A stretch of DNA of 64,000 nucleotides. Source: an uncultured Hyphomicrobiales bacterium (GTDB lineage: Bacteria; Pseudomonadota; Alphaproteobacteria; Rhizobiales; TMED25). The notes beneath the pieces are model-generated. The model saw only the letters and a list, made by a program, of their open reading frames with translations. It had not been told where the DNA came from and did not search any database. This document shows, piece after piece, positions 9,422 through 20,506 of this stretch. The DNA is taken from contig CAJIYR010000001.1 of assembly GCA_905181735.1 (NCBI GenBank), positions 124,001 through 188,000 on the forward strand. Direction: 5' to 3'. The translations under genes were made by a program, and so were the position numbers. Within the stretch, counting starts at the first letter, position 1. Each line of letters opens with the position of its first letter.

Positions 9422-10552
9422 ATGACACAAAATAATAAGAATATAGGCCTTGCTATAATAGGTTGTGGAAGAGTTGGGAGAATGCGCGGAAAGATAGCAA
9501 GTGAATTTCCAGGTATATCTTGGATTGGTCTTTGTGATACGAATAAAGAAATTGGAGAAAAATTAAAAGAAGATATTTCAGCTGACTATTTTACTACAGA
9601 TTATTCAGATTTAATCAATAGACCAGAAGTTGATGCGGTAATTATTGCGACATCAACCTGGAGCCATTACGAACCTACGTTGATCGCTATAAATAATAAA
9701 CAAAAATTGTTTATAGAAAAGCCAATGGCAACTGATGCAATTCAATCCTTGGAGTTATTAAAATTAATACAAGACAATGGTATTGACGCTTGCCTTGGTT
9801 ACACTCAAAGATTCCGTAGACGATTCATGGTGGTAAGGGAGCGTGTAAAAACAGGGCAAATAGGAGAGATTAGCTGTGCGTTTACAAGAGCTTTTATGAA
9901 TTCTATGGCTCCTCTTAATGAAACGCGATTAACTCAAGATAGAAGATTTTTAACACCAATGGTTGTCTCGGGCACTCATAGTCTGGATATGGCATTATGG
10001 ATAATGAATGATACGCCAGTTTCAGTTTACGCAAAATCATCTGATAAAATTTTATTTGATGCGGGAACGAAAGATGCGACATGTGGAATTTTTACACTAG
10101 CTAGCGGAGCAATTTGGAGTATGAATATATCATGGGCTTTACCTAAAATATGGCCAGGAGCAAGTTATGGACTAGAAATGGGATTTGTTGGCACTAGAGG
10201 TGTTATTGATATTGAAGATACCCATAGAGACGTTATAATTGCAAGTGAATACGATCAAGGAAAAATATATAGACCAGCAGGAAGAGAAGATGAAGTTACA
10301 AGAAATGTAGATTTTCTGACAAGCTTTCCACCCGGAGATATATACAACGGAGAATTATGGGGTCCAATGAAAGAAGAAACGTTTTCATGGCTTCAAAGAA
10401 TATGCTTAGATAAAGCGACACCCCATGCTTCAGCTGAAGATGGTCATAGGAATTTAATGCTAACAATGGCGATGGATCTATCGGCAAAATTAGGGAAAGA
10501 GATTAGCTTGCCTATAAGTGCCGACGACCTAATGAGCGGATTAAACGAATAA
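9422..10552 (+). CDS. Gfo/Idh/MocA family oxidoreductase
   Basis: N-terminal Rossmann GCGRVGRMRG; 'KLFIEKPMATDAIQSLELLKL' and 'SGTHSLDMALWIMN' motifs. Confidence 0.9.
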   Translation: MTQNNKNIGLAIIGCGRVGRMRGKIASEFPGISWIGLCDTNKEIGEKLKEDISADYFTTDYSDLINRPEVDAVIIATSTWSHYEPTLIAINNKQKLFIEKPMATDAIQSLELLKLIQDNGIDACLGYTQRFRRRFMVVRERVKTGQIGEISCAFTRAFMNSMAPLNETRLTQDRRFLTPMVVSGTHSLDMALWIMNDTPVSVYAKSSDKILFDAGTKDATCGIFTLASGAIWSMNISWALPKIWPGASYGLEMGFVGTRGVIDIEDTHRDVIIASEYDQGKIYRPAGREDEVTRNVDFLTSFPPGDIYNGELWGPMKEETFSWLQRICLDKATPHASAEDGHRNLMLTMAMDLSAKLGKEISLPISADDLMSGLNE

Positions 10553-10582
10553 TTACACAGTAAACATAAAAGGAGAAATAAT

Positions 10583-11590
10583 ATGAAAATAGCAATTATT
10601 GGTACGGGTGCTAATGGCAGTTGTATCGCTGCAGATCTAACGAATGCTGGTTTGGATGTAACTTTAATAGATCAGTGGCCAGAACATGTAAAAAAAATGC
10701 AAACTGATGGGCTTAAGATTACCATGCCAAACGAAATTCTTGAAACAAAAGTTAAAGCTATAAATCTATGCAATGTATGTACATTAAACTACAAATTTGA
10801 TTATATTTTTATAATTGTAAAAGCATATGACACACGATGGGTGTGTTCATTAATAGAACCCTATCTAACAGAAAATGGCCTAGCTGTTGGATTACAGAAC
10901 GGAATGACAGCAAAAGACATTGAAAGTATAGTAGGCGAAAAGAGAACCCTTGGAGCAGTAGTAGAGTTATCATCAGAAATATTTATACCAGGAGAAGTTA
11001 AAAGAAATACAATACCAAGCGGTACCTGGTTTGGTATTGGTAGCATGTCAGATCTTACAAGAGGAAGGGAATCAGAAATTACTGAAATTTTAAAATTTTC
11101 TGGAAAAGTTTCAATAACTGAAAATATACTATCTGCAAAGTGGATGAAACTTATTGTAAATGCAATGACGATGGGGCCAAGGTCACTAGTAGGGCTAAAG
11201 GCAATGGAGGCAATGGAACTAGAAGGGATGAGAGACTTAGCCTTAAAATGCGGAGAAGAAGCCTTAAATGTTGGGCAAAAACTTGGTTATACAGTTGAAC
11301 CAATATTTGGATTAAAGAGAGAAGATATAGAGGGATCAAATAGATTATTAGAGACTTTGTTAGACAAAATAGTTAAAGATGTTGGTCCGCATGCAAAGGA
11401 TGCCGTTCTTCATGACCATCTTAAGGGAAGATATAGTGAGGTCGATTTAATTAACGGCTTAGTAGCTGAGGAAGGTCTTAGATTAAAAGTTAATTGCCCA
11501 GCAAATAAATTGGTTGCTGATCTTACAAATAGAATTAAGAGCGGAGAATTAAAACCAAACCCTGGTAATATGGAGTATTTGAAAGCCTAA
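10583..11590 (+). CDS. ketopantoate reductase / ApbA-PanE family protein
   Basis: 'KIAIIGTGANGSCIAADLTNAGLDVTLIDQW', 'LQNGMTAKDIESIVGEKRTLGAVVE'. Confidence 0.85.
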   Translation: MKIAIIGTGANGSCIAADLTNAGLDVTLIDQWPEHVKKMQTDGLKITMPNEILETKVKAINLCNVCTLNYKFDYIFIIVKAYDTRWVCSLIEPYLTENGLAVGLQNGMTAKDIESIVGEKRTLGAVVELSSEIFIPGEVKRNTIPSGTWFGIGSMSDLTRGRESEITEILKFSGKVSITENILSAKWMKLIVNAMTMGPRSLVGLKAMEAMELEGMRDLALKCGEEALNVGQKLGYTVEPIFGLKREDIEGSNRLLETLLDKIVKDVGPHAKDAVLHDHLKGRYSEVDLINGLVAEEGLRLKVNCPANKLVADLTNRIKSGELKPNPGNMEYLKA

Positions 11591-11595
11591 TAAAG

Positions 11596-12798
11596 TTAAG
11601 GCTTTTCAATAATCATTGATATTCCTTGACCAACCCCGACACACATTGTGCATAATGCGTTATTGTAAGATTTCTCTGAAACCTCAATCGCTGCACTAAG
11701 AGCAATCCTGGCGCCAGACATTCCAAGAGGGTGACCAAGTGCTATTGCACCACCATTTGGATTTACCTTATCTGAATCAGATTCTACGCCAAGTAGCCGC
11801 AAACAAGCTAATGACTGAGCTGCAAAAGCTTCGTTTAACTCAATTAAATCTACATCACAGATGTTCATATTCAATCTCTTTAGAAGTTTATTTGTTGATG
11901 ATACAGGTCCTATGCCCATAACACGAGGGTCAACACCTCCTGTAGCTCCTCCAGATATTCTAGCAAGAGGGTTTAATGAAAAGTCCTTAACAGCTTGTTC
12001 TGATGCAATTATTAATGCAGCAGCTCCATCGTTTACACCAGAAGCATTACCCGCAGTAATTGATCCACCTTTTTTAAAAGGCGTAGGCAAAGAAGAGAGT
12101 TTATCAAGGGTAGTCTCTCTCGGGTGTTCGTCGTTAGAAAATATGATATCTTCACCCTTTCTTTGTGGAATAATTACTGGGGTTATTTCAAGTTTAAAGC
12201 GTCCATTTTTTTGAGCGATACTCGCTTTTTCTTGACTTCTTAATGCATATTTATCTTGATCTATACGTGATATATTAAACTCTTCCGCAACGTTTTCAGC
12301 AGTCTCAGGCATTGATTCGGTTCCGTACATTGCTTGTAGCTTTGCGTTAACAAATCTCCATCCAATTGTTGTGTCCTCAATATTGTTAACCCTACTAAAA
12401 GCAGATTGAGCCTTTGGCATAACAAATGGAGCCCTGGTCATGCTTTCAACGCCACCTGCAATAATTAAATCTGATTGACCTGCAATTATTGATCTTGATG
12501 CTATTAGTATCGCATCGAGTCCAGACCCGCATAATCTATTAACAGTATTACCCGTAACGGTGGACGGCAAACCTGACAAAAGAACAGCCATTCTTGAAAC
12601 ATTTCTGTTGTCCTCGCCAGCTTGATTTGCGCAGCCAAGCATTACATCGTCAATTTTTTCTGGATCAATATTTTTATTCTTAAGCATTAATTCTCTTATT
12701 ACATGCGCAGCCAAATCATCTGGCCTTACGGTCGACAGAGCCCCACCAAATCTTCCAATAGGAGTTCTTGTACCCCCGCATATATAAGCATATGTCAT
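11596..12798 (-). CDS. thiolase family protein (acetyl-CoA acyltransferase, PcaF-like)
   Basis: 'NRLCGSGLDAI' active-site Cys, 'NPNGGAIALGHPLGMSGAR', 'CVGVGQGIS'. Confidence 0.9.
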   Translation of the reverse strand: MTYAYICGGTRTPIGRFGGALSTVRPDDLAAHVIRELMLKNKNIDPEKIDDVMLGCANQAGEDNRNVSRMAVLLSGLPSTVTGNTVNRLCGSGLDAILIASRSIIAGQSDLIIAGGVESMTRAPFVMPKAQSAFSRVNNIEDTTIGWRFVNAKLQAMYGTESMPETAENVAEEFNISRIDQDKYALRSQEKASIAQKNGRFKLEITPVIIPQRKGEDIIFSNDEHPRETTLDKLSSLPTPFKKGGSITAGNASGVNDGAAALIIASEQAVKDFSLNPLARISGGATGGVDPRVMGIGPVSSTNKLLKRLNMNICDVDLIELNEAFAAQSLACLRLLGVESDSDKVNPNGGAIALGHPLGMSGARIALSAAIEVSEKSYNNALCTMCVGVGQGISMIIEKP

Positions 12799-12840
12799 CC
12801 CATAATTCCTTCTTTACTATTAATTTACTTAAACGTAACT

Positions 12841-13566
12841 TTACCTTGATTTCTGACCAAATAAAATCTTTTGAGCTTCTTTATCCTTAGATAAATCGTG
12901 CCTTTTTTCTTTACCTAAGCTAATTCCTCTTTGGACCGCAGGACGACTCAACATTAATTCAGACCATTCCTTTAAATTAGGAAAATCATCTAGGTTTTGA
13001 CCTTTACGCTCAGGATTTAATATCCATCCAATACAAGCCATATCTGCTATAGAATATTCACCAGCAATATATTCTCGATCCACTAATCTTTTATTCATAA
13101 CACCGTAAAGTCTATTAACTTCATTGGTGTAACGTTCTACTGCATAATCTAGTGTATTTGAAGCATAATTTCTAAAATGATGAGCTTGGCCGCCCATTGG
13201 ACCCAATCCTCCAACCTGCCAAAAAAGCCATTGGTCAACTTCTACTCTTTTTCTTTCATCAGAAGGATAAAATTCACCAGTTTTTCTTCCCATATATTGC
13301 AATATTGCTCCAGATTCAAATACCGATATACTAGTGCTATCCAGTCCTTCCGGATCTATAATTGCTGGCATTCTGTTATTTGGAGATATTTTTAAAAAGC
13401 TTTCAGTAAATTGCTCTCCTTTCCCTATATTCACATAATTTAAATTATAAGGGTATCCTGTTTCTTCTAAATAAATACTAATTTTAAATCCATTTGAAGT
13501 AGGCCAATAATATAATTCTATAGGTTTTTTATCTGAATAATCGGTCATAATACATTTGTCTTTCAT
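12841..13566 (-). CDS. glutathione S-transferase family protein (YghU/YfcG-like)
   Basis: 'NNRMPAIIDPEG', 'VFESGAILQYMGRKTG', 'SIADMACIGWI'. Confidence 0.85.
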   Translation of the reverse strand: MKDKCIMTDYSDKKPIELYYWPTSNGFKISIYLEETGYPYNLNYVNIGKGEQFTESFLKISPNNRMPAIIDPEGLDSTSISVFESGAILQYMGRKTGEFYPSDERKRVEVDQWLFWQVGGLGPMGGQAHHFRNYASNTLDYAVERYTNEVNRLYGVMNKRLVDREYIAGEYSIADMACIGWILNPERKGQNLDDFPNLKEWSELMLSRPAVQRGISLGKEKRHDLSKDKEAQKILFGQKSR

Positions 13567-13660
13567 TTATATTATTAATAATTATATTATACATTATTAA
13601 TAATTAATGTTAATCATTTTTAAATTCAGAAATTGATATATTATAAAGATTAGAGATTAG

Positions 13661-14542
13661 ATGAAATCAATAGATTGGCTTAGACTAATATTTCTCTCTC
13701 TTCTGTGGGGAGGTTCTTATATATGGACTGAACTGGCTCTAGAAACCACATCCCCTGTATCAATTGTATTCATCAGAATATCTGTTGCAGCTATTTGCCT
13801 TGTAATATTCTGTTTGATAACAAAAATTAAATTAAATTTAAACAGAGACTTAATAATAATATTTTTTGTTATGGGCCTATTGAATAATATTATACCTTTC
13901 AATTTAATTGCCTGGGGGCAAACTCAAGCAACCGCTAGTGTTAGCTCTATATTAAACGCAACAACTCCGCTTTTTACCGTTATTGTCGCGCATTACTGGC
14001 CAAATGGTGAAAAAGCTACCGTATCAAGAATTAGTGGCGTTTTAATAGGTATAATTGGCGTTACAGTATTAATAGGGTTAAATATGAGCGATGTCAGTAA
14101 TTCTATATTAGGTCAATCAGCCATATTGGCAGCGGCAATTTCGTATGCATTTTCTGCGTTAGTAGGGAAAAAATTGAGATCCATAAATCCAATTTTAGCT
14201 GCAGCGGGCATGTTAACTGCTTCAAGTATATTTTTTCTACCGATTGTTTTAATGATTGAAAATCCTTTCCTTATTGAAATAAACCAACAAACTATAATTT
14301 CATTGCTTGGACTGTCAATTCTTTCAACTGCTATTGCGTATATAATTTTTTATAAATTAATTGCTAGCATTGGTTCTAACGTTATGCTTGTAACGCTCCT
14401 AATGCCTATCAGCGCCATATTAATGGCAATCATATTTTTAAATGAAGAACTACAATATCAACATATATTGGGATTGATACTAGTTTTAATAGGACTTTTA
14501 CTAGTTGACGGCAGGATTCTAAAAATTTTTAAATCATCCTAA
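13661..14542 (+). CDS. EamA/DMT family transporter
   Basis: 10-TM-like hydrophobic profile; '[13 protein letters not shown]', second EamA repeat. Confidence 0.85.
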   Translation: MKSIDWLRLIFLSLLWGGSYIWTELALETTSPVSIVFIRISVAAICLVIFCLITKIKLNLNRDLIIIFFVMGLLNNIIPFNLIAWGQTQATASVSSILNATTPLFTVIVAHYWPNGEKATVSRISGVLIGIIGVTVLIGLNMSDVSNSILGQSAILAAAISYAFSALVGKKLRSINPILAAAGMLTASSIFFLPIVLMIENPFLIEINQQTIISLLGLSILSTAIAYIIFYKLIASIGSNVMLVTLLMPISAILMAIIFLNEELQYQHILGLILVLIGLLLVDGRILKIFKSS

Positions 14543-16015
14543 GTTTAACTTATCTTTCAGGATTGTATTTACAGTAGCTGGATTAGCTTTCCCATTAGTC
14601 TCTTTCATTATTTGACCAACGAACCATCCAATTAATTTCGGCTTCTCTAATAATTCAGAAACTTTATCAGGGTTTTCTAAGATAACCTTATTAACCACAG
14701 CTTCAATTGAATCTATATCTGTTATTTGACTTAAGCCGTTTTCTTCTACTATCTTCTTTGGCATCTCTTTTGTATCTAACATAATTTCAAATACATCTTT
14801 AGCCAACCTTCCGGATAATGTTTTATCGCTAATAAGATCTATCAGCTCACCTAAAGATTCAACCGTAATTGGTGAATTTGCAATATCAAGATTTAATCTG
14901 TTTAGAGCAGCAAACAATTCACCTGTAATCCAATTTACAACTAATTTAATATCTCTTCCCTTAGCAACGCCTTCAAAAAACTCAGAAGAAACTCTGTCTG
15001 CAACTAGTATACTTGCGTCGTAAGGAGTCAAACCATAGTCATTTATAAAACGTGCTTTCTTTTGATCTGGTAATTCAGGTAATTCAATTGCTATTTTTTT
15101 TATGAAATCATCATCTAAATATAAAGGCAGAAGATCTGGATCTGGAAAATATCTATAATCATGAGCCTCTTCCTTGCTTCTCATAGCTCTAGTCTCTCCT
15201 ACAGCAGAATCAAATAAACGGGTCTCTTGACTTATTACACCACCCTCTTCTAAAATTTCAATTTGTCGCCCTGCCTCATAGTCAATAGCTTGTCCAACAA
15301 ATCTTATTGAATTTACATTCTTTATTTCACATCTTGTACCCAAAGCATCGCCAGGTTTTCTAACAGAAACATTGACGTCTGCACGCAAAGAACCTTGTTC
15401 CATATTTCCATCACACGTCCCAAGATAACGAAGAATGGTTCTTAATTTTGTAATAAAAGCCTTAGCTTCTTCTGCGCTCCTAAGATCTGGCTTTGTAACA
15501 ATTTCCATTAACGCAACACCTGATCTATTTAAATCAATATAAGAGTAATCTTGACTTAGATCATGAATTGATTTTCCAGCATCTTGCTCCAAATGAAGCC
15601 TTTCTATATTAACTACAATTGATTCTTTGTCCTTAAAATCCACAGTCACTAACCCTTCTCCAACAATTGGGTATTTGAATTGTGAAATCTGATATCCTTG
15701 AGGTAAATCAGGATAAAAATAATTCTTCCTATCAAATACAGAGGTGTTATTAATTTTTGCTTGTAACCCCAAACCTGTTTTTACCGCCTGTCTGACGCAC
15801 TCTTCGTTAATCACAGGGAGCATACCTGGCATAGCAGCGTCAACAAGGCTTACTTGTGACGTTGGTTTGGATCCAAATAATGTTGAAGATCCTGAAAATA
15901 ACTTAGAATTTGAAACAATCTGAGCATGGATTTCCAATCCAATGATTATTTCCCATGAATCTGTTCCGCTTTGCACTAGATGCCTTACTTCATTTGTAGT
16001 TATTATTTCTGACAT
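14534..16015 (-). CDS. gatB: Asp-tRNA(Asn)/Glu-tRNA(Gln) amidotransferase subunit GatB
   Basis: '[12 protein letters not shown]', '[18 protein letters not shown]', '[12 protein letters not shown]'. Confidence 0.97.
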   Translation of the reverse strand: MSEIITTNEVRHLVQSGTDSWEIIIGLEIHAQIVSNSKLFSGSSTLFGSKPTSQVSLVDAAMPGMLPVINEECVRQAVKTGLGLQAKINNTSVFDRKNYFYPDLPQGYQISQFKYPIVGEGLVTVDFKDKESIVVNIERLHLEQDAGKSIHDLSQDYSYIDLNRSGVALMEIVTKPDLRSAEEAKAFITKLRTILRYLGTCDGNMEQGSLRADVNVSVRKPGDALGTRCEIKNVNSIRFVGQAIDYEAGRQIEILEEGGVISQETRLFDSAVGETRAMRSKEEAHDYRYFPDPDLLPLYLDDDFIKKIAIELPELPDQKKARFINDYGLTPYDASILVADRVSSEFFEGVAKGRDIKLVVNWITGELFAALNRLNLDIANSPITVESLGELIDLISDKTLSGRLAKDVFEIMLDTKEMPKKIVEENGLSQITDIDSIEAVVNKVILENPDKVSELLEKPKLIGWFVGQIMKETNGKANPATVNTILKDKLNLG

Positions 16016-16043
16016 ATTTCATCCGTTAATTAACATTAGTAGT

Positions 16044-17525
16044 CTATTTCTCAATCCACCATTGAGTAGGATTTGAAAATGTTCCTCTGCAATCTTCGAT
16101 AACAGAAGCTAATGAGAAAAGATTGTCCTCACCAAACCGCTTTCCAATTAATTGCAGACCCATCGGCAAACCGTCTTTGTCAAAACCACTTGGAATAGAT
16201 ATAGCAGGCAAACCTGCCATGTTCACAGGTACAGTAAGCATATCATTTAAATACATTGTCACTGGATCATCAAACTTTTTCCCAACATTAAAAGCTGTGG
16301 TTGGAGTTGTTGGCGTCAGTATTGCGTCGACGATATTAAATGCGTTATCAAAATCATTTGAGATAAGTTTTCGTATCTTTTGAGCTTTCAAATAATATGC
16401 ATCATAATAACCCGCAGAGAGAACATAAGTTCCCATCAAAATACGTCTTCTTACTTCTTCGCCAAAACCGTCGGACCGTGAGTCCGAATACATTTGATCT
16501 AAATCTTTACGGTGAACCCTCTCTCCATATCTAACGCCATCATATCTAGCAAGATTAGAAGAAGCTTCGGCAGGAGCAATTATATAATAGGCCGGCAAAG
16601 CATACTTTGTGTGAGGAAGGGAAATATCAATTATTTCTGCTCCCTCGCTTTTTAACCAGTTTATACCATCCACCCAATTATTTTCTATATCAGAATCTAA
16701 ACCCTTTATTTTATATTCTTTTGGAATACCAATTCTTTTACCTTTTATATTTTTATTGATATTCGTTTCATAATTTGGAACAGGTAAATCTATACTTGTA
16801 GAATCTTTTGAATCAAAACCAGCCATGCTTCTAAGCATAATTGCTGAATCAACAACTGTTTTTGTAATTGGCCCCGCTTGATCTAATGAAGATGCAAATG
16901 CAACAACTCCCCACCTTGAACATCTACCATAAGTAGCTTTTATACCTACAGTACCCGTAAAAGAAGCAGGCTGACGAATAGATCCTCCAGTATCAGTAGC
17001 GGTAGTTGCGGCACTTAGAGAACCAGAAACAGCAACAGCTGATCCACCTGAAGAACCTCCAGGAACCAACGGCGTATCCTCATTTTTTCTCTTCCAAGGA
17101 TTAATTGATGGACCAAAATAGCTAGTTTCATTCGACGAACCCATAGCAAATTCATCGTTATTTAATTTACCCAACATCACACAACCATCACTCCACAAAT
17201 TATTAGTTATTGTTGATTCATATGTTGGAATAAAATTTTTTAATATCTTACTACCGGCTGTTGTTTTTATATTTTTCGTACAATATAAATCTTTTATGGA
17301 TATAGGTATTCCTTCTAGATCACGAGATTCATTTCTTGATATTCTTTTATCGCTCTCTTTAGCCATAAATATTGCTTTATCAGAAGTAACGGTAATAAAG
17401 GCATTTAATTCTTTAGCTTTATCTATTTCGCCAAGATAAGATTCTGTTATCTCTAAAGCTGTAAATGATTTATTTTGAAGGCCGTCTCTAATTTGCTTCA
17501 AATTTAGATTTTTAATATCTATCAT
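16044..17525 (-). CDS. gatA: Asp-tRNA(Asn)/Glu-tRNA(Gln) amidotransferase subunit GatA
   Basis: Amidase signature '[13 protein letters not shown]...[13 protein letters not shown]'. Confidence 0.97.
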   Translation of the reverse strand: MIDIKNLNLKQIRDGLQNKSFTALEITESYLGEIDKAKELNAFITVTSDKAIFMAKESDKRISRNESRDLEGIPISIKDLYCTKNIKTTAGSKILKNFIPTYESTITNNLWSDGCVMLGKLNNDEFAMGSSNETSYFGPSINPWKRKNEDTPLVPGGSSGGSAVAVSGSLSAATTATDTGGSIRQPASFTGTVGIKATYGRCSRWGVVAFASSLDQAGPITKTVVDSAIMLRSMAGFDSKDSTSIDLPVPNYETNINKNIKGKRIGIPKEYKIKGLDSDIENNWVDGINWLKSEGAEIIDISLPHTKYALPAYYIIAPAEASSNLARYDGVRYGERVHRKDLDQMYSDSRSDGFGEEVRRRILMGTYVLSAGYYDAYYLKAQKIRKLISNDFDNAFNIVDAILTPTTPTTAFNVGKKFDDPVTMYLNDMLTVPVNMAGLPAISIPSGFDKDGLPMGLQLIGKRFGEDNLFSLASVIEDCRGTFSNPTQWWIEK

Positions 17526-17530
17526 AATGG

Positions 17531-17818
17531 TTACTCAATCACCTTAGGTACAAGAAAAAAACCATCCTCAGTCATTGGTGCATTTAATAAAATATCGTCT
17601 ACTATATTTCCATCGCTAACAACATCTTTTCTTAAATACAATGTATTATTAACACTGCTTGTCATAGGAAGAATTTCAGTAGTGTCTATTTCATTTAGTT
17701 GTTCGACCCACTTGATAATAGAATTAAGCTCAGCACTTAATTTAGTGATTTCATTTTCTGATATTGTAATACGAGAAAGAGTAGCTATTTTTTTTACTAT
17801 CTTTTCATCTATGGGCAT
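17531..17818 (-). CDS. gatC: Asp-tRNA(Asn)/Glu-tRNA(Gln) amidotransferase subunit GatC
   Basis: 95 aa, '[37 protein letters not shown]'; directly upstream of gatA. Confidence 0.95.
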   Translation of the reverse strand: MPIDEKIVKKIATLSRITISENEITKLSAELNSIIKWVEQLNEIDTTEILPMTSSVNNTLYLRKDVVSDGNIVDDILLNAPMTEDGFFLVPKVIE

Positions 17819-17973
17819 AATATTCTCATTTTGTTTGCTACCGACTAATGTTAAATAATTTTAAATTAATAAAGACAAAATATCATTAAACGGCTTAGAG
17901 TGCTTTTAATAAAACTTACAATATAAATTGTATATAATATTATCGTATAAAATTAAACGTAAAATTAAAAAAA

Positions 17974-18447
17974 ATGATAATTGAAGCTATAGAAGAAGCA
18001 AAAATGCATTTAAAACCCTATAACAGGGTAATTGGATTGGACTTAGGGTCAAAAACCATAGGTATAGCTTTATCTGATCAATCGATGACCATAGCGAGTC
18101 CATTAAAGGTAATTAAAAGGTCTAAATTCTCTCAAAATTTGATTGAATTACAAGAGATAATAAATGAATTTAACATTTGTGGAATTGTTTTAGGGTGGCC
18201 GCTAAACATGAATTCAACAGAAGGTCCCAGAACCCAGGCAACAAGAGCATTTGCAAGAAATCTAGAGAAATCAATCATAGTGCCAATTATTTTTTGGGAC
18301 GAAAGACTTTCTACAGTTGCGGCTGAGAAAGTACTTATTGAGGCTGATGTCAGTAGAAAAAGAAGGCAATTGCTGATAGATAAGATGGCTGCAACATATA
18401 TATTGCAAGGAGCACTTGATAGACTGAACTATTTTCAAAAAAAATAA
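17974..18447 (+). CDS. ruvX: Holliday junction resolvase-like RuvX/YqgF
   Basis: 'VIGLDLGSKTIGIALSD', 'WDERLSTVAAEKVL', 'DKMAATYILQGALD'. Confidence 0.95.
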   Translation: MIIEAIEEAKMHLKPYNRVIGLDLGSKTIGIALSDQSMTIASPLKVIKRSKFSQNLIELQEIINEFNICGIVLGWPLNMNSTEGPRTQATRAFARNLEKSIIVPIIFWDERLSTVAAEKVLIEADVSRKRRQLLIDKMAATYILQGALDRLNYFQKK

Positions 18448-18448
18448 C

Positions 18449-19423
18449 TTATAAGTCTACCGGGAAATTATGTTCTCTGCTTTTTTCCATAATCATTAAA
18501 TTTTCAAGTCCATCTTTATAAGTCGATTTTGGCTCTGTATTGCGGCTAATGGAATCAATAAAATCATTAACCTCTTCAAAAAAAGAATCACATGGATTTA
18601 TATCGACTTTTTTACCATTTCTAAAAATTATTTCATCTGTAACAATTCCAAAAACATTCTCTCCTACAATGCTATCTGTTTCAGAGTATATCTCAATCCT
18701 ATTAGCTCTTGGTAAAATTGCAGCAGCAGTTATTTCTGCGAGTAATTTATCCTTGTATTCAAAAATAATATTACTGATTTCATCATTTGGCCCTCCATAT
18801 AATGGTGAGTCACAACTTGCGCATATAGAAGAAGGATTTCCAAAATACCATCTCCATATATCTATCATATGCGTTCCTGTGGCGCTTAAAGCCCAAAAAG
18901 CTGATTGTTGTCCCACAGCTCTCCAACCATTGGGATCATTTTGAGGCGTTGTAACAAAAGCTCTAGCGTATCTGATCTGTCCAATTTCATTGTTTTTTAT
19001 GATATTTTTTATATATTTTAGACCTGCATTAAATCTGTTATTAAAACCCATTGCAAAAATAATTTTAGATTTTTCAATCTCTGCAATCATTTTCAGGCAA
19101 CTATTTACTGATGTTGACATAGGTTTTTCACACAATACATGTTTTCCGGAACGACAAGCTTTTATAACCTGCGATTCGTGCATCGCGTCAGGGGTACAAA
19201 TTATAACAGCGTCTACCAAAGGGTCATTTAATAAAAGATCAATGTCAGTATACACGGAATCTATATTATGTTTTTTCGCAAACTCCTTACCTCTAAGTCT
19301 ATCTCTACTTAAAACAGAGGCAATCTTCACGCCATTGATCTTAGAGATAGCCGGTATAAATCCAACTTCAGCTATTCTTCCAGTGCCAATTATTGCAATA
19401 CCAATAGACATAATATTATTCAT
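18449..19423 (-). CDS. Gfo/Idh/MocA family oxidoreductase
   Basis: 'IGTGRIAEVGFIPAI', 'GKHVLCEKPMSTSVNSCLKMI'. Confidence 0.88.
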   Translation of the reverse strand: MNNIMSIGIAIIGTGRIAEVGFIPAISKINGVKIASVLSRDRLRGKEFAKKHNIDSVYTDIDLLLNDPLVDAVIICTPDAMHESQVIKACRSGKHVLCEKPMSTSVNSCLKMIAEIEKSKIIFAMGFNNRFNAGLKYIKNIIKNNEIGQIRYARAFVTTPQNDPNGWRAVGQQSAFWALSATGTHMIDIWRWYFGNPSSICASCDSPLYGGPNDEISNIIFEYKDKLLAEITAAAILPRANRIEIYSETDSIVGENVFGIVTDEIIFRNGKKVDINPCDSFFEEVNDFIDSISRNTEPKSTYKDGLENLMIMEKSREHNFPVDL

Positions 19424-19545
19424 TCTCCCTAAAAGAATTTAGTTAATTAATTAAAAAATTATATAATATAAATATATATAAGGAAAATAAAATAAAATAA
19501 AAATGTTGCAGAATTTTCTTAGGATGGTTATAAAATATATTTTTA

Positions 19546-20502
19546 ATGGAAAGTACATTAAAAATAGAATCTATAAAATTTAATTCTCGGCATTTACTTG
19601 GCGTTGAGAATCTCTCATTAGATGAAATTCATTATCTCCTAAAATTATCTGAAAAATGGCTTGAGGTTGGCAGAAAGTCTAAGAAAAAACATGATACTCT
19701 TAGAGGTCTAACTCAAATAAATCTATTCTTCGAACCATCTACTCGAACGCAGAGCTCGTTTGAACTAGCTGGAAAAAGATTAGGTGCAGATGTCATTAAT
19801 ATGTCAATAAGTCAATCTTCTGTCACAAAAGGTGAAACTTTAATTGATACTGCAATTACATTAAATGCCATGAAGCCAGATATACTTGTTATCAGGCATG
19901 CTGCTGCAGGTGCTGCAGAATTATTATCACAAAAAGTTGACTGCTCAGTTATTAACGCAGGTGACGGATCTCATGAACATCCCACACAAGCTCTTCTTGA
20001 CGCATTAACCATTAAAAGAAATAAAGGAAAAGTAGAAGGTCTAAAAATATCAATTTGCGGTGATATTCTCCATAGTCGAGTTGCAAGATCAAACTTACTT
20101 CTTCTCTCGAAATTAGGTGCTGAGGTGAGCTTGGTCGCCCCATTAACGCTTCTTTCGGATTATATGTCATCTTATGGGGCAAAAATATATACAACCATGG
20201 AAGAAGGAATTAAGGGTGCTGACGTTATAATGATGCTTAGATTACAGAACGAGAGAATGAGTGGATGTTATTTACCTTCTGCAAGGGAATATTTTAAATA
20301 CTTTGGGCTCACAAAAGAGAAGCTATCAAATGCCAATAAAAATGCCATTGTTATGCACCCTGGCCCTATGAATAGAGGAGTTGAAATTGACAGTGAGGTT
20401 GCTGACAACTCACAAAGTGTAATAATAGATCAAGTTGAAAATGGGGTGGCCGTCAGAATGGCGGTCTTAGAGGCCTTAACCTTATCAAACAACAAGGATT
20501 GA
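19546..20502 (+). CDS. pyrB: aspartate carbamoyltransferase catalytic subunit
   Basis: '[26 protein letters not shown]', '[12 protein letters not shown]', '[11 protein letters not shown]'. Confidence 0.97.
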   Translation: MESTLKIESIKFNSRHLLGVENLSLDEIHYLLKLSEKWLEVGRKSKKKHDTLRGLTQINLFFEPSTRTQSSFELAGKRLGADVINMSISQSSVTKGETLIDTAITLNAMKPDILVIRHAAAGAAELLSQKVDCSVINAGDGSHEHPTQALLDALTIKRNKGKVEGLKISICGDILHSRVARSNLLLLSKLGAEVSLVAPLTLLSDYMSSYGAKIYTTMEEGIKGADVIMMLRLQNERMSGCYLPSAREYFKYFGLTKEKLSNANKNAIVMHPGPMNRGVEIDSEVADNSQSVIIDQVENGVAVRMAVLEALTLSNNKD

Positions 20503-20506
20503 AATT

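Noticed and set aside
13575-13615. Repeated ATTATTAATAATT in GST/EamA divergent intergenic
   Set aside because: Low-complexity A/T repeat, likely compositional.
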